DNA of 64,000 nt, taken from contig NZ_MUXT01000005.1 of the NCBI RefSeq assembly GCF_002014965.1, positions 174,543-238,542 on the forward strand, in the 5' to 3' direction. A program made the translations under genes and the position numbers. Under the pieces are notes generated by a model that was given only the letters and a program-made list of their open reading frames with translations, ran no database searches and had not been told where the DNA came from. Shown here in pieces: positions 26,012 through 34,456 of the stretch; position 1 is the stretch's first letter, and each line of letters opens with the position of its first letter. Source of the DNA: Moraxella canis (lineage in GTDB: Bacteria > Pseudomonadota > Gammaproteobacteria > Pseudomonadales > Moraxellaceae).

Positions 26012-26959
26012 ATGGATGGATTATTAAAACTCACCAACTTTGTCAGTAGGACATTTGCCGTTTGGGTGGTGGTTTTTGCGCTGATTGCTGCGCAGTTTCC
26101 TGATGTGTTTAAGCAGTTTGTGCCGTGGATTCCGTATCTGCTCGGCATCGTCATGCTAGGCATGGGCTTGACCTTAACTTTCAAGGACTTTGGAGAAGTC
26201 ACCAAAAATCCCAAAGCGGTCATAATCGGCGTCATCGCTCAATATGTCGTGATGCCTGTGATTGCCTTTTTGTTGGTGCAGGCATTTAGGCTGCCGCCTG
26301 ACTTGGCGATCGGTGTGATCTTGGTCGGCTGCTGCCCGGGTGGCACTTCGTCAAATGTCATGACATTTCTTGCCAAGGGTAATACCGCTTTATCGGTTGC
26401 TTGTACGACACTCTCGACACTTTTAGCGCCCGTTTTAACGCCGGCTGTGTTTTATTTATTTGCCAGTCAATGGCTGCAAGTCGATGCAGGCGGTATGTTT
26501 GTTTCTGTACTAAAAATGGTACTTTTGCCAGTTTTTATTGGGCTGATCATCCGCTCGGTATTCAAACAAAAAGTCCAAAGCGTGAATCAAACCATGCCTT
26601 TGATCTCTGTCATCGCGATCGTGCTCATCGTCGCGGCGGTCGTAGCGGTGAGTAAAGATCGCATCATTGAGTCTGGTTTGTTTATCTTTTTTGTGGTGGC
26701 GCTGCATAATGGATTTGGCTATTTGGTGGGCTATGCTGCCGCCAAACTCTTTAGGCTGCCCATCTACGACAGTAAGGCGATCGCCATTGAAGTGGGCATG
26801 CAAAATTCAGGCTTGGGCGCAGCACTGGCTGCCGTACACTTTAAGATGAATCCATTTATTGCGGTGCCGAGCGCGATTTTTAGCTTTTGGCATAATATTT
26901 CTGGACCCATCTTGGCGATGATTTTTAGTCGCATGAATGATGATAAAACCTCCAATTGA
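26012..26959 (+). CDS. Bile acid:sodium symporter (BASS) family transporter
   Basis: A 315-aa membrane protein with about ten helices. BASS-family motifs include GMGLTLTFKDF, LVGCCPGGTSSNVMTFLAKGN and the later EVGMQNSGLGAALA, which together form the sodium and substrate sites. The substrate is unknown; PanS/YocS-type members carry ketopantoate or other organic anions. ATG 26012 follows TTTGGAG. The stop codon TGA (26957-26959) lies inside the TTGA at the end of the adjacent TnpB element, so the insertion appears to have supplied the present C-terminus. Confidence 0.85.
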   Translation: MDGLLKLTNFVSRTFAVWVVVFALIAAQFPDVFKQFVPWIPYLLGIVMLGMGLTLTFKDFGEVTKNPKAVIIGVIAQYVVMPVIAFLLVQAFRLPPDLAIGVILVGCCPGGTSSNVMTFLAKGNTALSVACTTLSTLLAPVLTPAVFYLFASQWLQVDAGGMFVSVLKMVLLPVFIGLIIRSVFKQKVQSVNQTMPLISVIAIVLIVAAVVAVSKDRIIESGLFIFFVVALHNGFGYLVGYAAAKLFRLPIYDSKAIAIEVGMQNSGLGAALAAVHFKMNPFIAVPSAIFSFWHNISGPILAMIFSRMNDDKTSN

Positions 26960-26972
26960 CTTCCTCCCCGCC

Positions 26973-28076
26973 CTAAAGTGCGGGGATTCCTACAGCTAGA
27001 CGGTCAAGCCCGACCGCAAGAATGTTCTTAGCGGCATTAATATCTCTATCATGCCATGTGCCACACTTTGCACAAGTCCATTCTCTGATTCGCAAACCTG
27101 CTCTACCTTTCGGACTACTGGACATATCGCCACAGCATGAACAAGTTTGGGTAGTGTATCGCTCTGATACGATTTCCAAGCGACAGCCTGTCTGCTGACA
27201 TTTGTATTCCAGTTGTCGTTTTAATTCAAACCAACCTGCATCGTAAACCGATTTGGCGAGTTTGCCTTTTTTACTGTTAAATTGGGTGGTTTTCACATCA
27301 CCGACCACGATTAGGGCGTTATCCTTGACTAATTGGGTGGTGAATTTGTGGATGAGGTCTTGCCGTGTATTTTTGATTTTGGCATGGATAGCCTTGATAC
27401 GCTGTTTGTTTTTGGCTCTTTGGGCAATGGCTAACTCTTTGGCGTATTTAAGCGTTTGCTTAATATGCAGTTTATCCCCGTTTGAGGTAGTGGCACTGTC
27501 TTTTAAGCCAAGATCAATACCAACCGAACCTGTGCCACAAGTTTGTTTTGGATAGTTCTTGACGGTGAGACACGCATACCAACGGTGACGGCTGTCTTGG
27601 ACAATTTCGCAAGTGTTGATTTGATATAGTGATAGGTTGTCGCTATCCCATAGGTCAATGACTAGCTTTTGTCCTTTGGCTAGGGATAGTTGCAAGGTGG
27701 ATTTTAAGCCTTTTTTACCGCTTTGTCGTGTCGCTAGGTGTTTGATGGCGGATTGTTTAAACGGTATCCAGCCCAATGATTTGTGCTTAGATTTAGGGTT
27801 GTTGGTTCGCCACTTAAGCTTAGCTTTTTTAAATTGGCGACGCGATTTGGCGTGTATTTCATTGATGGCTTGAATGGTTTGAGAATGTAAGCCTAGTAGC
27901 TCACCACTGCCTTTGGTGTAGTCGTTTAAATCATAGGCAGATAAGAATTTGCCTGTGCGCTGTAAATATTTATAACCCAAGTCATTGACATAATTCCACA
28001 CGAAATTGACTAAACCGCTTAGGTGGTTTAGTTGGTCTGTGTGTTTGTCTCGTATGCGTAGCTTGAGTGTTTTCAT
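26973..28076 (-). CDS. tnpB: RNA-guided nuclease TnpB with an altered RuvC-II site
   Basis: A 367-aa IS605 OrfB protein. RuvC-I Asp188 is in GIDLGLKDSA. The RuvC-II strand reads IVVGDV, with Gly259 where the catalytic Glu normally stands. RuvC-III is in HDRDINAAKNI, and the zinc ribbon is CSCCG and CAKCG. A Glu at 305 (SERYTTQTC) just before the zinc ribbon replaces a usually non-acidic position and may take over the metal-ligand role. TnpB cuts DNA next to a target-adjacent motif using an omega RNA made from the element's right end. No transposase partner is present. Confidence 0.88.
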   Translation of the reverse strand: MKTLKLRIRDKHTDQLNHLSGLVNFVWNYVNDLGYKYLQRTGKFLSAYDLNDYTKGSGELLGLHSQTIQAINEIHAKSRRQFKKAKLKWRTNNPKSKHKSLGWIPFKQSAIKHLATRQSGKKGLKSTLQLSLAKGQKLVIDLWDSDNLSLYQINTCEIVQDSRHRWYACLTVKNYPKQTCGTGSVGIDLGLKDSATTSNGDKLHIKQTLKYAKELAIAQRAKNKQRIKAIHAKIKNTRQDLIHKFTTQLVKDNALIVVGDVKTTQFNSKKGKLAKSVYDAGWFELKRQLEYKCQQTGCRLEIVSERYTTQTCSCCGDMSSSPKGRAGLRIREWTCAKCGTWHDRDINAAKNILAVGLDRLAVGIPAL

Positions 28077-28125
28077 GGGTTTATTATATCATTTTATTAA
28101 GCTAAGAGAATAAAAAGTGAGATTT

Positions 28126-28169
28126 ACCGCCTGATATCCACCGCCTAAAGTCGGTGGATATAAGGCGGT
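28126..28169. repeat. Left-end hairpin of TnpB element 1
   Basis: Arms ACCGCCT-g-ATATCCACCG and CGGTGGATAT-a-AGGCGGT, with a single mismatch, enclose the loop CCTAAAGT. The same loop core occurs in the right-end hairpin of this element. Confidence 0.8.
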
Positions 28170-28200
28170 GATGGATAAACTTATTAAAACTCGATAAGCC

Positions 28201-28224
28201 GCCCCGACACGCTCGGGGCTTTTT
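28201..28224 (+). terminator. Terminator, probably once that of the BASS gene
   Basis: GCCCCGA pairs with TCGGGGC and is followed by TTTTT. It lies on the plus strand beyond the TnpB element, so it probably served the BASS transporter gene before the insertion. Confidence 0.75.
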
Positions 28225-28321
28225 GGTGATAAAAATAATACTTTGGTTTGGCATTTGACAGCACCACGCGCAACCTTTACAATCGCTGAATCTGATGATT
28301 AATCTGTATAAAGGCTTATCC

Positions 28322-29515
28322 ATGGACAAACATACTCAGCTCATTCACGATCCCCGTCTAGCACCCATACAAATCAACAGCCTGCAGCCACCTGTGTACC
28401 GCGCATCAACGATCCTCTTTGATAATACTCAGGCGCTGTTTCAAAGACACTGGAGTGATCGCTATGATTATAGCTATGGCACGCATGGCACGCCCACGAC
28501 TTATCTACTGGCGGATCAGATGGCAAGGCTTGAGGGCGGTAATCATGCGCTTTTAGCGCCCAGCGGTCTTGCTGCCATCGTATTGGTGAACACAGCGCTG
28601 CTTGGGCAAGGTGATGAGGTGTGGGTCACTGAAAATATGTACAGCCCCAATCTTGAGCATCTGCGCGAACTTCAAAAACGCTACGGCGTGGTGATCAAAA
28701 TATACGACCCACTGGATGCCAAAAGCTTTCAGCCCACGCCTGCTTGTAAGCTGATATGGCTTGAGGCGGCGGGGTCTGTGACGCTTGAATTTCCTGACTT
28801 ACAAGGACTGATCAAGATCGCCAAAGAGCATCATGTCTGCATCGCTTTGGACAGCACTTGGGGCGCGGGGCTGGCTTATTCGCCATTTGATCTTGATGGC
28901 GCGTCTGTGGATATTTGTGTTCATGCATTGACCAAATATCCTAGCGGTGGTGGTGATGTCTTGATGGGCAGCATCGTAACCCAAGATAAGGCTCTGCACA
29001 AGCAGCTGCTGCGTATGCATGCCGTCTTGGGCTTTAGCGTCTCAGGTGATGACTGCGCGCGTGTTTATCGTAGCCTGCCCACCTTAGCCTTACGCTACGA
29101 AACACAAAGCAAAAGCGCCATTGAGCTGATGGCACACCTAAAAGATGAGCCTGCTTTTGCTCAAGTGCTTCATCCTGCCAATCCTGATACTTTGGGTCAC
29201 CACTTTTGGCAACAAAACTGCCCAACTGGGCTATCGGCAGGCTTGGTGAGCGTGGTTTTTGATGAGCGCTACTCTTGGGCGGATGTTTGCCGTTTTTGTG
29301 ATGCTCTTAAGATATTTAAATTGGGCTTTAGCTGGGGCAGCGCAACAAGTTTGGTCATGCTGTACGATCTGACTAAGATACGCACTCTGCCAAGCTTGCA
29401 TCTACAAGGTCGCTATGTGGTGCGGTTTTGTGTTGGACTTGAAGCACCCAAGGATCTGATCGATGACATCAAGGCAGCTTTGGGGAGCTTAAATTATGAT
29501 GAAAAATCAAAATAA
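28322..29515 (+). CDS. metC: Cystathionine beta-lyase-like PLP enzyme
   Basis: A 397-aa protein of the Cys/Met metabolism PLP family (fold type I). The internal aldimine Lys is in HALTKYPSGGGDVLMGSI. Other family features are RYDYSYGTHGTPTT-like phosphate-binding residues near 42-55 and the cofactor Asp in ALDSTWGAG. MetC cleaves cystathionine to homocysteine, pyruvate and ammonia. Subfamily members can act on other beta-substituted amino acids. ATG 28322 fits the family start. The gene is followed closely by dapB. Confidence 0.82.
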   Translation: MDKHTQLIHDPRLAPIQINSLQPPVYRASTILFDNTQALFQRHWSDRYDYSYGTHGTPTTYLLADQMARLEGGNHALLAPSGLAAIVLVNTALLGQGDEVWVTENMYSPNLEHLRELQKRYGVVIKIYDPLDAKSFQPTPACKLIWLEAAGSVTLEFPDLQGLIKIAKEHHVCIALDSTWGAGLAYSPFDLDGASVDICVHALTKYPSGGGDVLMGSIVTQDKALHKQLLRMHAVLGFSVSGDDCARVYRSLPTLALRYETQSKSAIELMAHLKDEPAFAQVLHPANPDTLGHHFWQQNCPTGLSAGLVSVVFDERYSWADVCRFCDALKIFKLGFSWGSATSLVMLYDLTKIRTLPSLHLQGRYVVRFCVGLEAPKDLIDDIKAALGSLNYDEKSK

Positions 29516-29559
29516 CCTTGCTATAATCAATTAATTATCATCCAAACAAGGACATCGTT

Positions 29560-30357
29560 ATGAGTAAGCTTAAAATTGGCATCATGGGAGCATCAGGGCG
29601 CATGGGGCGGATGCTCATCGAAGCAGCCATGACCCACCCAAAAACTGAGCTTGGCGGGGCTTATGTGCGCAGCATCTCAAGTTTGATCGGCGTGGATGCT
29701 GGTGAGTTTATTGGTGCCGATAAATCAGGCATCGCACTCTCCACATTGGATGCTGCAGGCTTAGGGGCGATGATTGATTTTAGTTTGCCCGAAGCTTTGG
29801 ATGACGTACTCGATCAGTGCGTTACGCACAAAATTCCGCTCGTGATGGGCGTGACAGGTCTTAGTGATGACCAAGAAGCCAAGCTCAAGGACGCCGCCAA
29901 ACACATTGCCATCGTCTATGCAGGCAACTACTCAACTGGTGTCAATCTGTCGCTTAATTTGCTTGCCACTACCGCACGCGTACTGGGGCTAGATGCCGAT
30001 GTCGAGATCATCGAGCACCACCATAAGCACAAAATCGATGCGCCATCAGGCACTGCCTTGATGATGGCGCGCGCTGTCGCCGAAGCACGCGGACAAACGC
30101 TGAATAATACTGCCGTCTATGGTCGTGAAGGTGCCGCCAAGCGCCAAGCGGGCGATATCGGCATCCATGCTGTGCGCGGCGGAGAAATTGTCGGCGAACA
30201 CACTGTGGAATTTATCATGGATGGTGAAATCATCGAAATCACCCACAAGGCACAAAGCCGCACCACATTTGCCACAGGCGCGGTAAGAGCTGCACTGTGG
30301 GCAGCAGATCAGCCTGCGGGTCTGTATGACATGCAAGATGTCTTAGGACTTAAATAG
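29560..30357 (+). CDS. dapB: 4-hydroxy-tetrahydrodipicolinate reductase
   Basis: A 265-aa enzyme of diaminopimelate/lysine synthesis. The N-terminal NAD(P)-binding motif is GIMGASGRMGRML, and the catalytic segment EHHHKHKIDAPSGTAL carries the proton-donor His and Lys. The C-terminal FATGAVRAALWA region is complete. An AAGGA site precedes the ATG. It is located 44 bp after the metC-like gene, and the two may share a transcript that stops at the following terminator. Confidence 0.95.
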   Translation: MSKLKIGIMGASGRMGRMLIEAAMTHPKTELGGAYVRSISSLIGVDAGEFIGADKSGIALSTLDAAGLGAMIDFSLPEALDDVLDQCVTHKIPLVMGVTGLSDDQEAKLKDAAKHIAIVYAGNYSTGVNLSLNLLATTARVLGLDADVEIIEHHHKHKIDAPSGTALMMARAVAEARGQTLNNTAVYGREGAAKRQAGDIGIHAVRGGEIVGEHTVEFIMDGEIIEITHKAQSRTTFATGAVRAALWAADQPAGLYDMQDVLGLK

Positions 30358-30393
30358 GTCTAAAAACCAGATTTAACTAATTTGTAGCTAATA

Positions 30394-30420
30394 AAAAAGC
30401 CAAGAATTTCTTGGCTTTTT
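30394..30420 (+). terminator. Terminator after dapB
   Basis: AAAAAGCCAAGA pairs perfectly with TCTTGGCTTTTT around a 3-4 nt loop. Confidence 0.9.
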
Positions 30421-30474
30421 GTTTAAACGCTGGCAGCGGCGGCATCAGCGTGAGTGATTAACTTAGCCTATCTG

Positions 30475-31329
30475 TCAGTCTTCACTGAGTGCATCAACCA
30501 GCAGCAGCCACAGCCTCTGATAAGAACGTCTAAATAGATTCATGTGACCGATCTCATCAAAACCATAGTCGGCAGGATGAAGTTCGTGATAGTGTACTTG
30601 AGCGTGCGGGTATAAGGCAAAAAAATCATGCACATTCTCACGGGTCGCAATCTCATCATCCGTGGCATAAAAGGCATGGATCGGGCAGCTGATCTTGTCA
30701 TGATAGTCATCAAAGATGGTTTTGCCGATAGAATATTTGATGTATTGACCGGTGTTACAAAACTCGCGCCATTGGCGAGCGACATGTTTGGGTAAGTTTT
30801 CACCCATGCCGATGATTTTGGTCGCGCCATAGCCAAGCGTGCGACTTGACACCCGAAACAGTACTTCAAACATCAAAGGCGCCAAAAGCTTGGTGCGTCC
30901 GCTGAGCTTAGGCACATAGCCTGTTGAGCCTGCAACACTGATCAAGCGCGCGACTTTGTGATAATTATGTGCAACGCCCAAAAGCTGTGCGCCGGCACTG
31001 TGTCCGATGATCGCGACCTGCTCGGCACCGGTCATATCGGTCAGCTGATCAATCGCCGCAGGCAAATCATACACGCCCCAATCGTCAATGCTTGCCTGAC
31101 TGTCCTTAAGCGCACCGTGTAAAGACGCACCAATACCCCGAAAATCAAAGCAAAGCACATTATAGCCTTGGGCGCTCAGATGCTCAGCAAAAGCATAATA
31201 AAACCCTTGCTTAATGCCCGTGGCAGGAGCGATCAGTACAGGATAGGGTTGGGTTAAGCCCCCTGATCCATTAAAAAACGTGCCACCCAAAGCATAGCCA
31301 TCTTTGGCAGTAAATGTGATCTTTTGCAT
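30475..31329 (-). CDS. Alpha/beta hydrolase
   Basis: A 284-aa soluble hydrolase. The nucleophile elbow is GHSAG (Ser near residue 109), preceded by an oxyanion region (LIAPATGIKQGFYY) and the FDFRGIGAS segment. A late Asp (AFYATDDEIA) and His (DEIGHMNLF) complete the catalytic triad. The type resembles lysophospholipase- or YheT-like serine hydrolases, but the substrate is unknown. I prefer ATG 31329 because TGGA precedes it; an ATG 12 bases upstream is also possible. Confidence 0.78.
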   Translation of the reverse strand: MQKITFTAKDGYALGGTFFNGSGGLTQPYPVLIAPATGIKQGFYYAFAEHLSAQGYNVLCFDFRGIGASLHGALKDSQASIDDWGVYDLPAAIDQLTDMTGAEQVAIIGHSAGAQLLGVAHNYHKVARLISVAGSTGYVPKLSGRTKLLAPLMFEVLFRVSSRTLGYGATKIIGMGENLPKHVARQWREFCNTGQYIKYSIGKTIFDDYHDKISCPIHAFYATDDEIATRENVHDFFALYPHAQVHYHELHPADYGFDEIGHMNLFRRSYQRLWLLLVDALSED

Positions 31330-31423
31330 TATTTTTTCCATCCGTCCGCTGATCCATCAATCCATTGATTCACCAAGGTTAATCCATCCAGTCAGTTTAT
31401 TATGACAAGTTATTTATTAAAAT

Positions 31424-32533
31424 CTAGGGCGATGATTGACCTGCTAAGTCAATGATCCAAATCTCAGCTTGAGAGCCGATTCTAAGCGGCACGCCCCAAA
31501 ACCCATAGCCTGATGTCACCACTGCGTGCATATCACCCACTTTGTCATAACCATATCCAATGCGATTGATGGCAGCGACGATCAAATTGGCAGGGAACAC
31601 CTGTCCTCGGTGCGTATGCCCCGAAAGCTGCAAATCAATCGGCAAACGGCTATTGGTCTCAAGCTGACTTGGGCGATGATCGAGCAAAATCACAGGATGG
31701 CTGACATCTGCCATCGCCACCAACTCTGCCGTCGTTGCCCTGCTTTTATCATGATCGTCGATGCGCCCGATGATGGTTAGAGGCGTGCTTAGACCCTCTT
31801 TTGAGACGGTGATGGTCGTCACTTTATCATCCAGTAGGATCGAGCCTGCCTGCTGTATGGCTTGGATGATATCGTCTTGGGCGTGCGCACGATAAATGTC
31901 ATGATTCCCCAAAGATGACACCGCCGCCGGGGCGCTGGCCACCACATCAGCAAAATGGCTCTCCATGCCTTCTTGGTGATAATAAATGACATCATCATCC
32001 ATGATATCGCCAGGCATCAGCAGGACATCGACATGCTCATCTTTGAGCAATTTGGCAAGCTTATCAAGCTGCCGACTGCCCACCATCGCCCCCAGGTGCA
32101 AATCACTCACCAGCGCAATGCGCACATCAGTTGGCATGGGCTTATCCAAAGTCAAAGATAGATATTTGACTGTCGGGGTGTAAGCATGATAAACCCCTGA
32201 CAGTATCAGTCCAATGAACACCAGTGGCGTGATGATTTTTGTGGGGCGATCGGCAGGTTTTTTTAGTGCCTTGAGCAGGCAATACACGCCCAAACCCACC
32301 GCCATCGCCATCATCAATACCCATAACACCGCTAAATATCCGATCGTCAGGCGAAAAATCCCAATAAACAATCCCACCAAAAACAGATTGCTGATTGCAA
32401 AACAGGCAATCATCAGACGGCGGCGCGGCTTGGGTGATAAAGACAGCCACCATCCCAAACCACGCGCGGCAAGATAGGTAAAGACCTGAAGCAAAATTAC
32501 AATGGTCGTTAAAAATACAATTCGCATCATCAT
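31424..32533 (-). CDS. Membrane-bound metallophosphoesterase
   Basis: A 369-aa protein with four N-terminal membrane helices (about residues 1-115) and a calcineurin-like phosphoesterase domain. The metal-binding motifs appear in order: DLHLG in ALVSDLHLGAMV, GDIMDDD, GNHD in SSLGNHDIYRA, and GHTHRGQ. YkuE/YaeI-type relatives act on lipid-linked phosphodiesters such as UDP-diacylglucosamine or remove lipids from surface polymers. The start overlaps the stop of the yheT-like gene (ATGA), so the two are coupled. Confidence 0.85.
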   Translation of the reverse strand: MMMRIVFLTTIVILLQVFTYLAARGLGWWLSLSPKPRRRLMIACFAISNLFLVGLFIGIFRLTIGYLAVLWVLMMAMAVGLGVYCLLKALKKPADRPTKIITPLVFIGLILSGVYHAYTPTVKYLSLTLDKPMPTDVRIALVSDLHLGAMVGSRQLDKLAKLLKDEHVDVLLMPGDIMDDDVIYYHQEGMESHFADVVASAPAAVSSLGNHDIYRAHAQDDIIQAIQQAGSILLDDKVTTITVSKEGLSTPLTIIGRIDDHDKSRATTAELVAMADVSHPVILLDHRPSQLETNSRLPIDLQLSGHTHRGQVFPANLIVAAINRIGYGYDKVGDMHAVVTSGYGFWGVPLRIGSQAEIWIIDLAGQSSP

Positions 32534-33516
32534 CCCTTATGATAGCCGAAAAACTCAAGTGCTGTACGCGGTATAAATCCCAAATCAAACTGTCTTTTTT
32601 GATAATCATAATCAACAAAGCCAATGTGTCCGCCATGGGGCGTATCTAGTAGCACCACATCTTCTGAGACATCCGTCGGCTCTGCTGTCACGCCCAAAAA
32701 TGGGTCGTCTTTGGCGGTGATGATCAAGGTCGGGTACTGTATATGGCGCAGATGAGGCAGCGCAGAAGCTTGTCGATAATAGTCATTTTTTGAGCGAAAG
32801 CCGTGACGCGGCGCGGTGAATACATTATCAAAATCAGCCATGCGCTTGGCAGACTTAAGCGCTGTGATCTCCTCGCTACTCAGCCGATTGTCTAACGCTT
32901 TTTTGATGATGGGATTGAGCAGATAAGGGGTGTAGATGTGCCGCCCAAGTAAGCGCTCCATAGCAATCGACGCACTCGCCAAATCCACAGGTGCAGACAC
33001 GACGACAGCACGCTTTGGGATGGCATCCACGCCGTATTCGCCCATGTATTTTGCCAAGGCATTACCGCCAAGTGACACGCCGATGGCATAAATTGTGGTA
33101 AATTTTTGTTGTAATACTTGTAAATAATGCGACAATTCAGCGGTATCTCCGGCATTATAAAATACCTTGCCTGATACCGCCACCCCGCCACAAGAGCGAA
33201 AATGCGCCACCACAAAATGCCATCCTTTGGCATGGATATGACTTGCCAATGTGCGTGCATAGTGGCTTTGGCTTGAGCCTTCCATACCATGAAACAACAC
33301 CACAATGGGCGTGGTGTCCCTGCCATCCGCGCCCTTTTGCTCATCAGCCATCACATAATCGAACGCCACATCGCTTTGAGCGAGCGAATCTTTGATCAGT
33401 GCGCGCTCATACTTGGGCATATTTTTGGCGACATAGCGCGGTAAGATGGTCTGTAAGTGCGCATTTCTAAGCCAAAGTGGTGGCAAAAAATCAGTTTTTG
33501 AAAATTGTACGGTCAT
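32530..33516 (-). CDS. yheT: YheT-family alpha/beta hydrolase
   Basis: A 328-aa hydrolase that begins with the family signature LPPLWLRNAHLQTILPRY. The nucleophile motif is GVSLGGNALAKYMGE. Acid and His residues appear in AKDDPFLG and DTPHGGHIGFV. YheT-like proteins are esterases of unknown physiological substrate. I chose ATG 33516 because the upstream 29 residues are not part of the family. It overlaps the next gene by 4 bases. Confidence 0.86.
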   Translation of the reverse strand: MTVQFSKTDFLPPLWLRNAHLQTILPRYVAKNMPKYERALIKDSLAQSDVAFDYVMADEQKGADGRDTTPIVVLFHGMEGSSQSHYARTLASHIHAKGWHFVVAHFRSCGGVAVSGKVFYNAGDTAELSHYLQVLQQKFTTIYAIGVSLGGNALAKYMGEYGVDAIPKRAVVVSAPVDLASASIAMERLLGRHIYTPYLLNPIIKKALDNRLSSEEITALKSAKRMADFDNVFTAPRHGFRSKNDYYRQASALPHLRHIQYPTLIITAKDDPFLGVTAEPTDVSEDVVLLDTPHGGHIGFVDYDYQKRQFDLGFIPRTALEFFGYHKG

Positions 33517-33609
33517 AAAACACTCAAATGATATATCAATGGTCCATTTATCAAGGACGAAATTAAGAGTATTGCCTAAATAAAGCATCCCATCAGACAG
33601 CAAAGGAAG

Positions 33610-34449
33610 CTAGGCGATGCTTAAATGCACGATGACATCTCCTACGCCTGTCGCCTGCCGAAGTCCTTGGTTGCTTAGCACGATCTTGGCAGGGTATGTG
33701 CCATTGGGCGGGATTGTCAGCGTCAGGTCAATGGGCTCTGGCAGCTCAATGGCAGAGCCCTCTGCTGCCTGCTTAGGGCTCAAAAAAATCACATAATTAA
33801 CATCCAAGCTTTTAACATAAATACTCACAGGCTTGGTCTGGATACCGACGCGCACCGGCGACCCATGACACTCAACGGTGATGATATCACCATCGCTAAG
33901 CCCTGATGGCAGGACTGCCTTAAAGTGCGTGCCCTGCCAATCGATCAATACCTCACCACCGTCATACACCGTATGCAGACCGATGGCACAGGTTGTGTCA
34001 TAGCCAATCTTAACAGGCGCATCAGCAAACCTTTGCCATACGCGCCCAAAGTGCGCTGCTGCTCGCTGCGCCAGTTGATCCATGTGCTTGGTGCGATGCG
34101 CATCAAAGATAATGCGGTCAAATTTTCGCTTACCAAAATTCACCAGTGCGGCATTGGCAAGATGCCCAAACTCATGCCTAACCTCAGAAAATCTAGCGCG
34201 CTGCTGTGATAGCCACTGCTTTTGGCGAATTCTTGGCAGCTGTCTGTCGTACTGACGGCGCGCTTTGTCATCTTTTAAAACAGCGTAGGCGGTGTTTAGC
34301 TGGCGTACCATATCCTCATCTGAATCCGCCTGACGGTCAGGGTGATGACGCGCGATTTGTTGGCGATAAGCGCGCTTAATGGCAGCGGTATCGGCATCAT
34401 CAGCCACGCCAAGTAAGCGATAATAATCCTGACTATACACCCCTTTCAT
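33610..34449 (-). CDS. J-domain protein (CbpA-like)
   Basis: A 279-aa protein with an N-terminal J domain (YYRLLGVADDADTAAIKRAY, then HHPDRQ with HPD). The central region is not zinc-finger type, and the C-terminal beta domain resembles the DnaJ C-terminal substrate domain (LTLTIPPNGTYPAKIVL). It probably serves as an alternative Hsp40 for DnaK. It starts 7 bp after the ABC-F gene ends, so the two are likely one transcript. Confidence 0.75.
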   Translation of the reverse strand: MKGVYSQDYYRLLGVADDADTAAIKRAYRQQIARHHPDRQADSDEDMVRQLNTAYAVLKDDKARRQYDRQLPRIRQKQWLSQQRARFSEVRHEFGHLANAALVNFGKRKFDRIIFDAHRTKHMDQLAQRAAAHFGRVWQRFADAPVKIGYDTTCAIGLHTVYDGGEVLIDWQGTHFKAVLPSGLSDGDIITVECHGSPVRVGIQTKPVSIYVKSLDVNYVIFLSPKQAAEGSAIELPEPIDLTLTIPPNGTYPAKIVLSNQGLRQATGVGDVIVHLSIA

Positions 34450-34456
34450 GATGATC

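Larger units (their letters stand above)
26956..28180 (-). mobile_element. Solitary TnpB element 1 (IS200/IS605 superfamily, no tnpA)
   Basis: The element contains tnpB but no tnpA. On the minus strand it ends in TCAA (plus TTGA at 26956-26959), a known right-end cleavage tetranucleotide of the IS200/IS605 family. A hairpin just inside has stem CCGC/GCGG and a CTAAAG-containing loop (26970-26983 region). The left end carries a long hairpin at 28126-28169 with the same loop theme. The exact left border is uncertain by about 25 bp. Confidence 0.75.
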
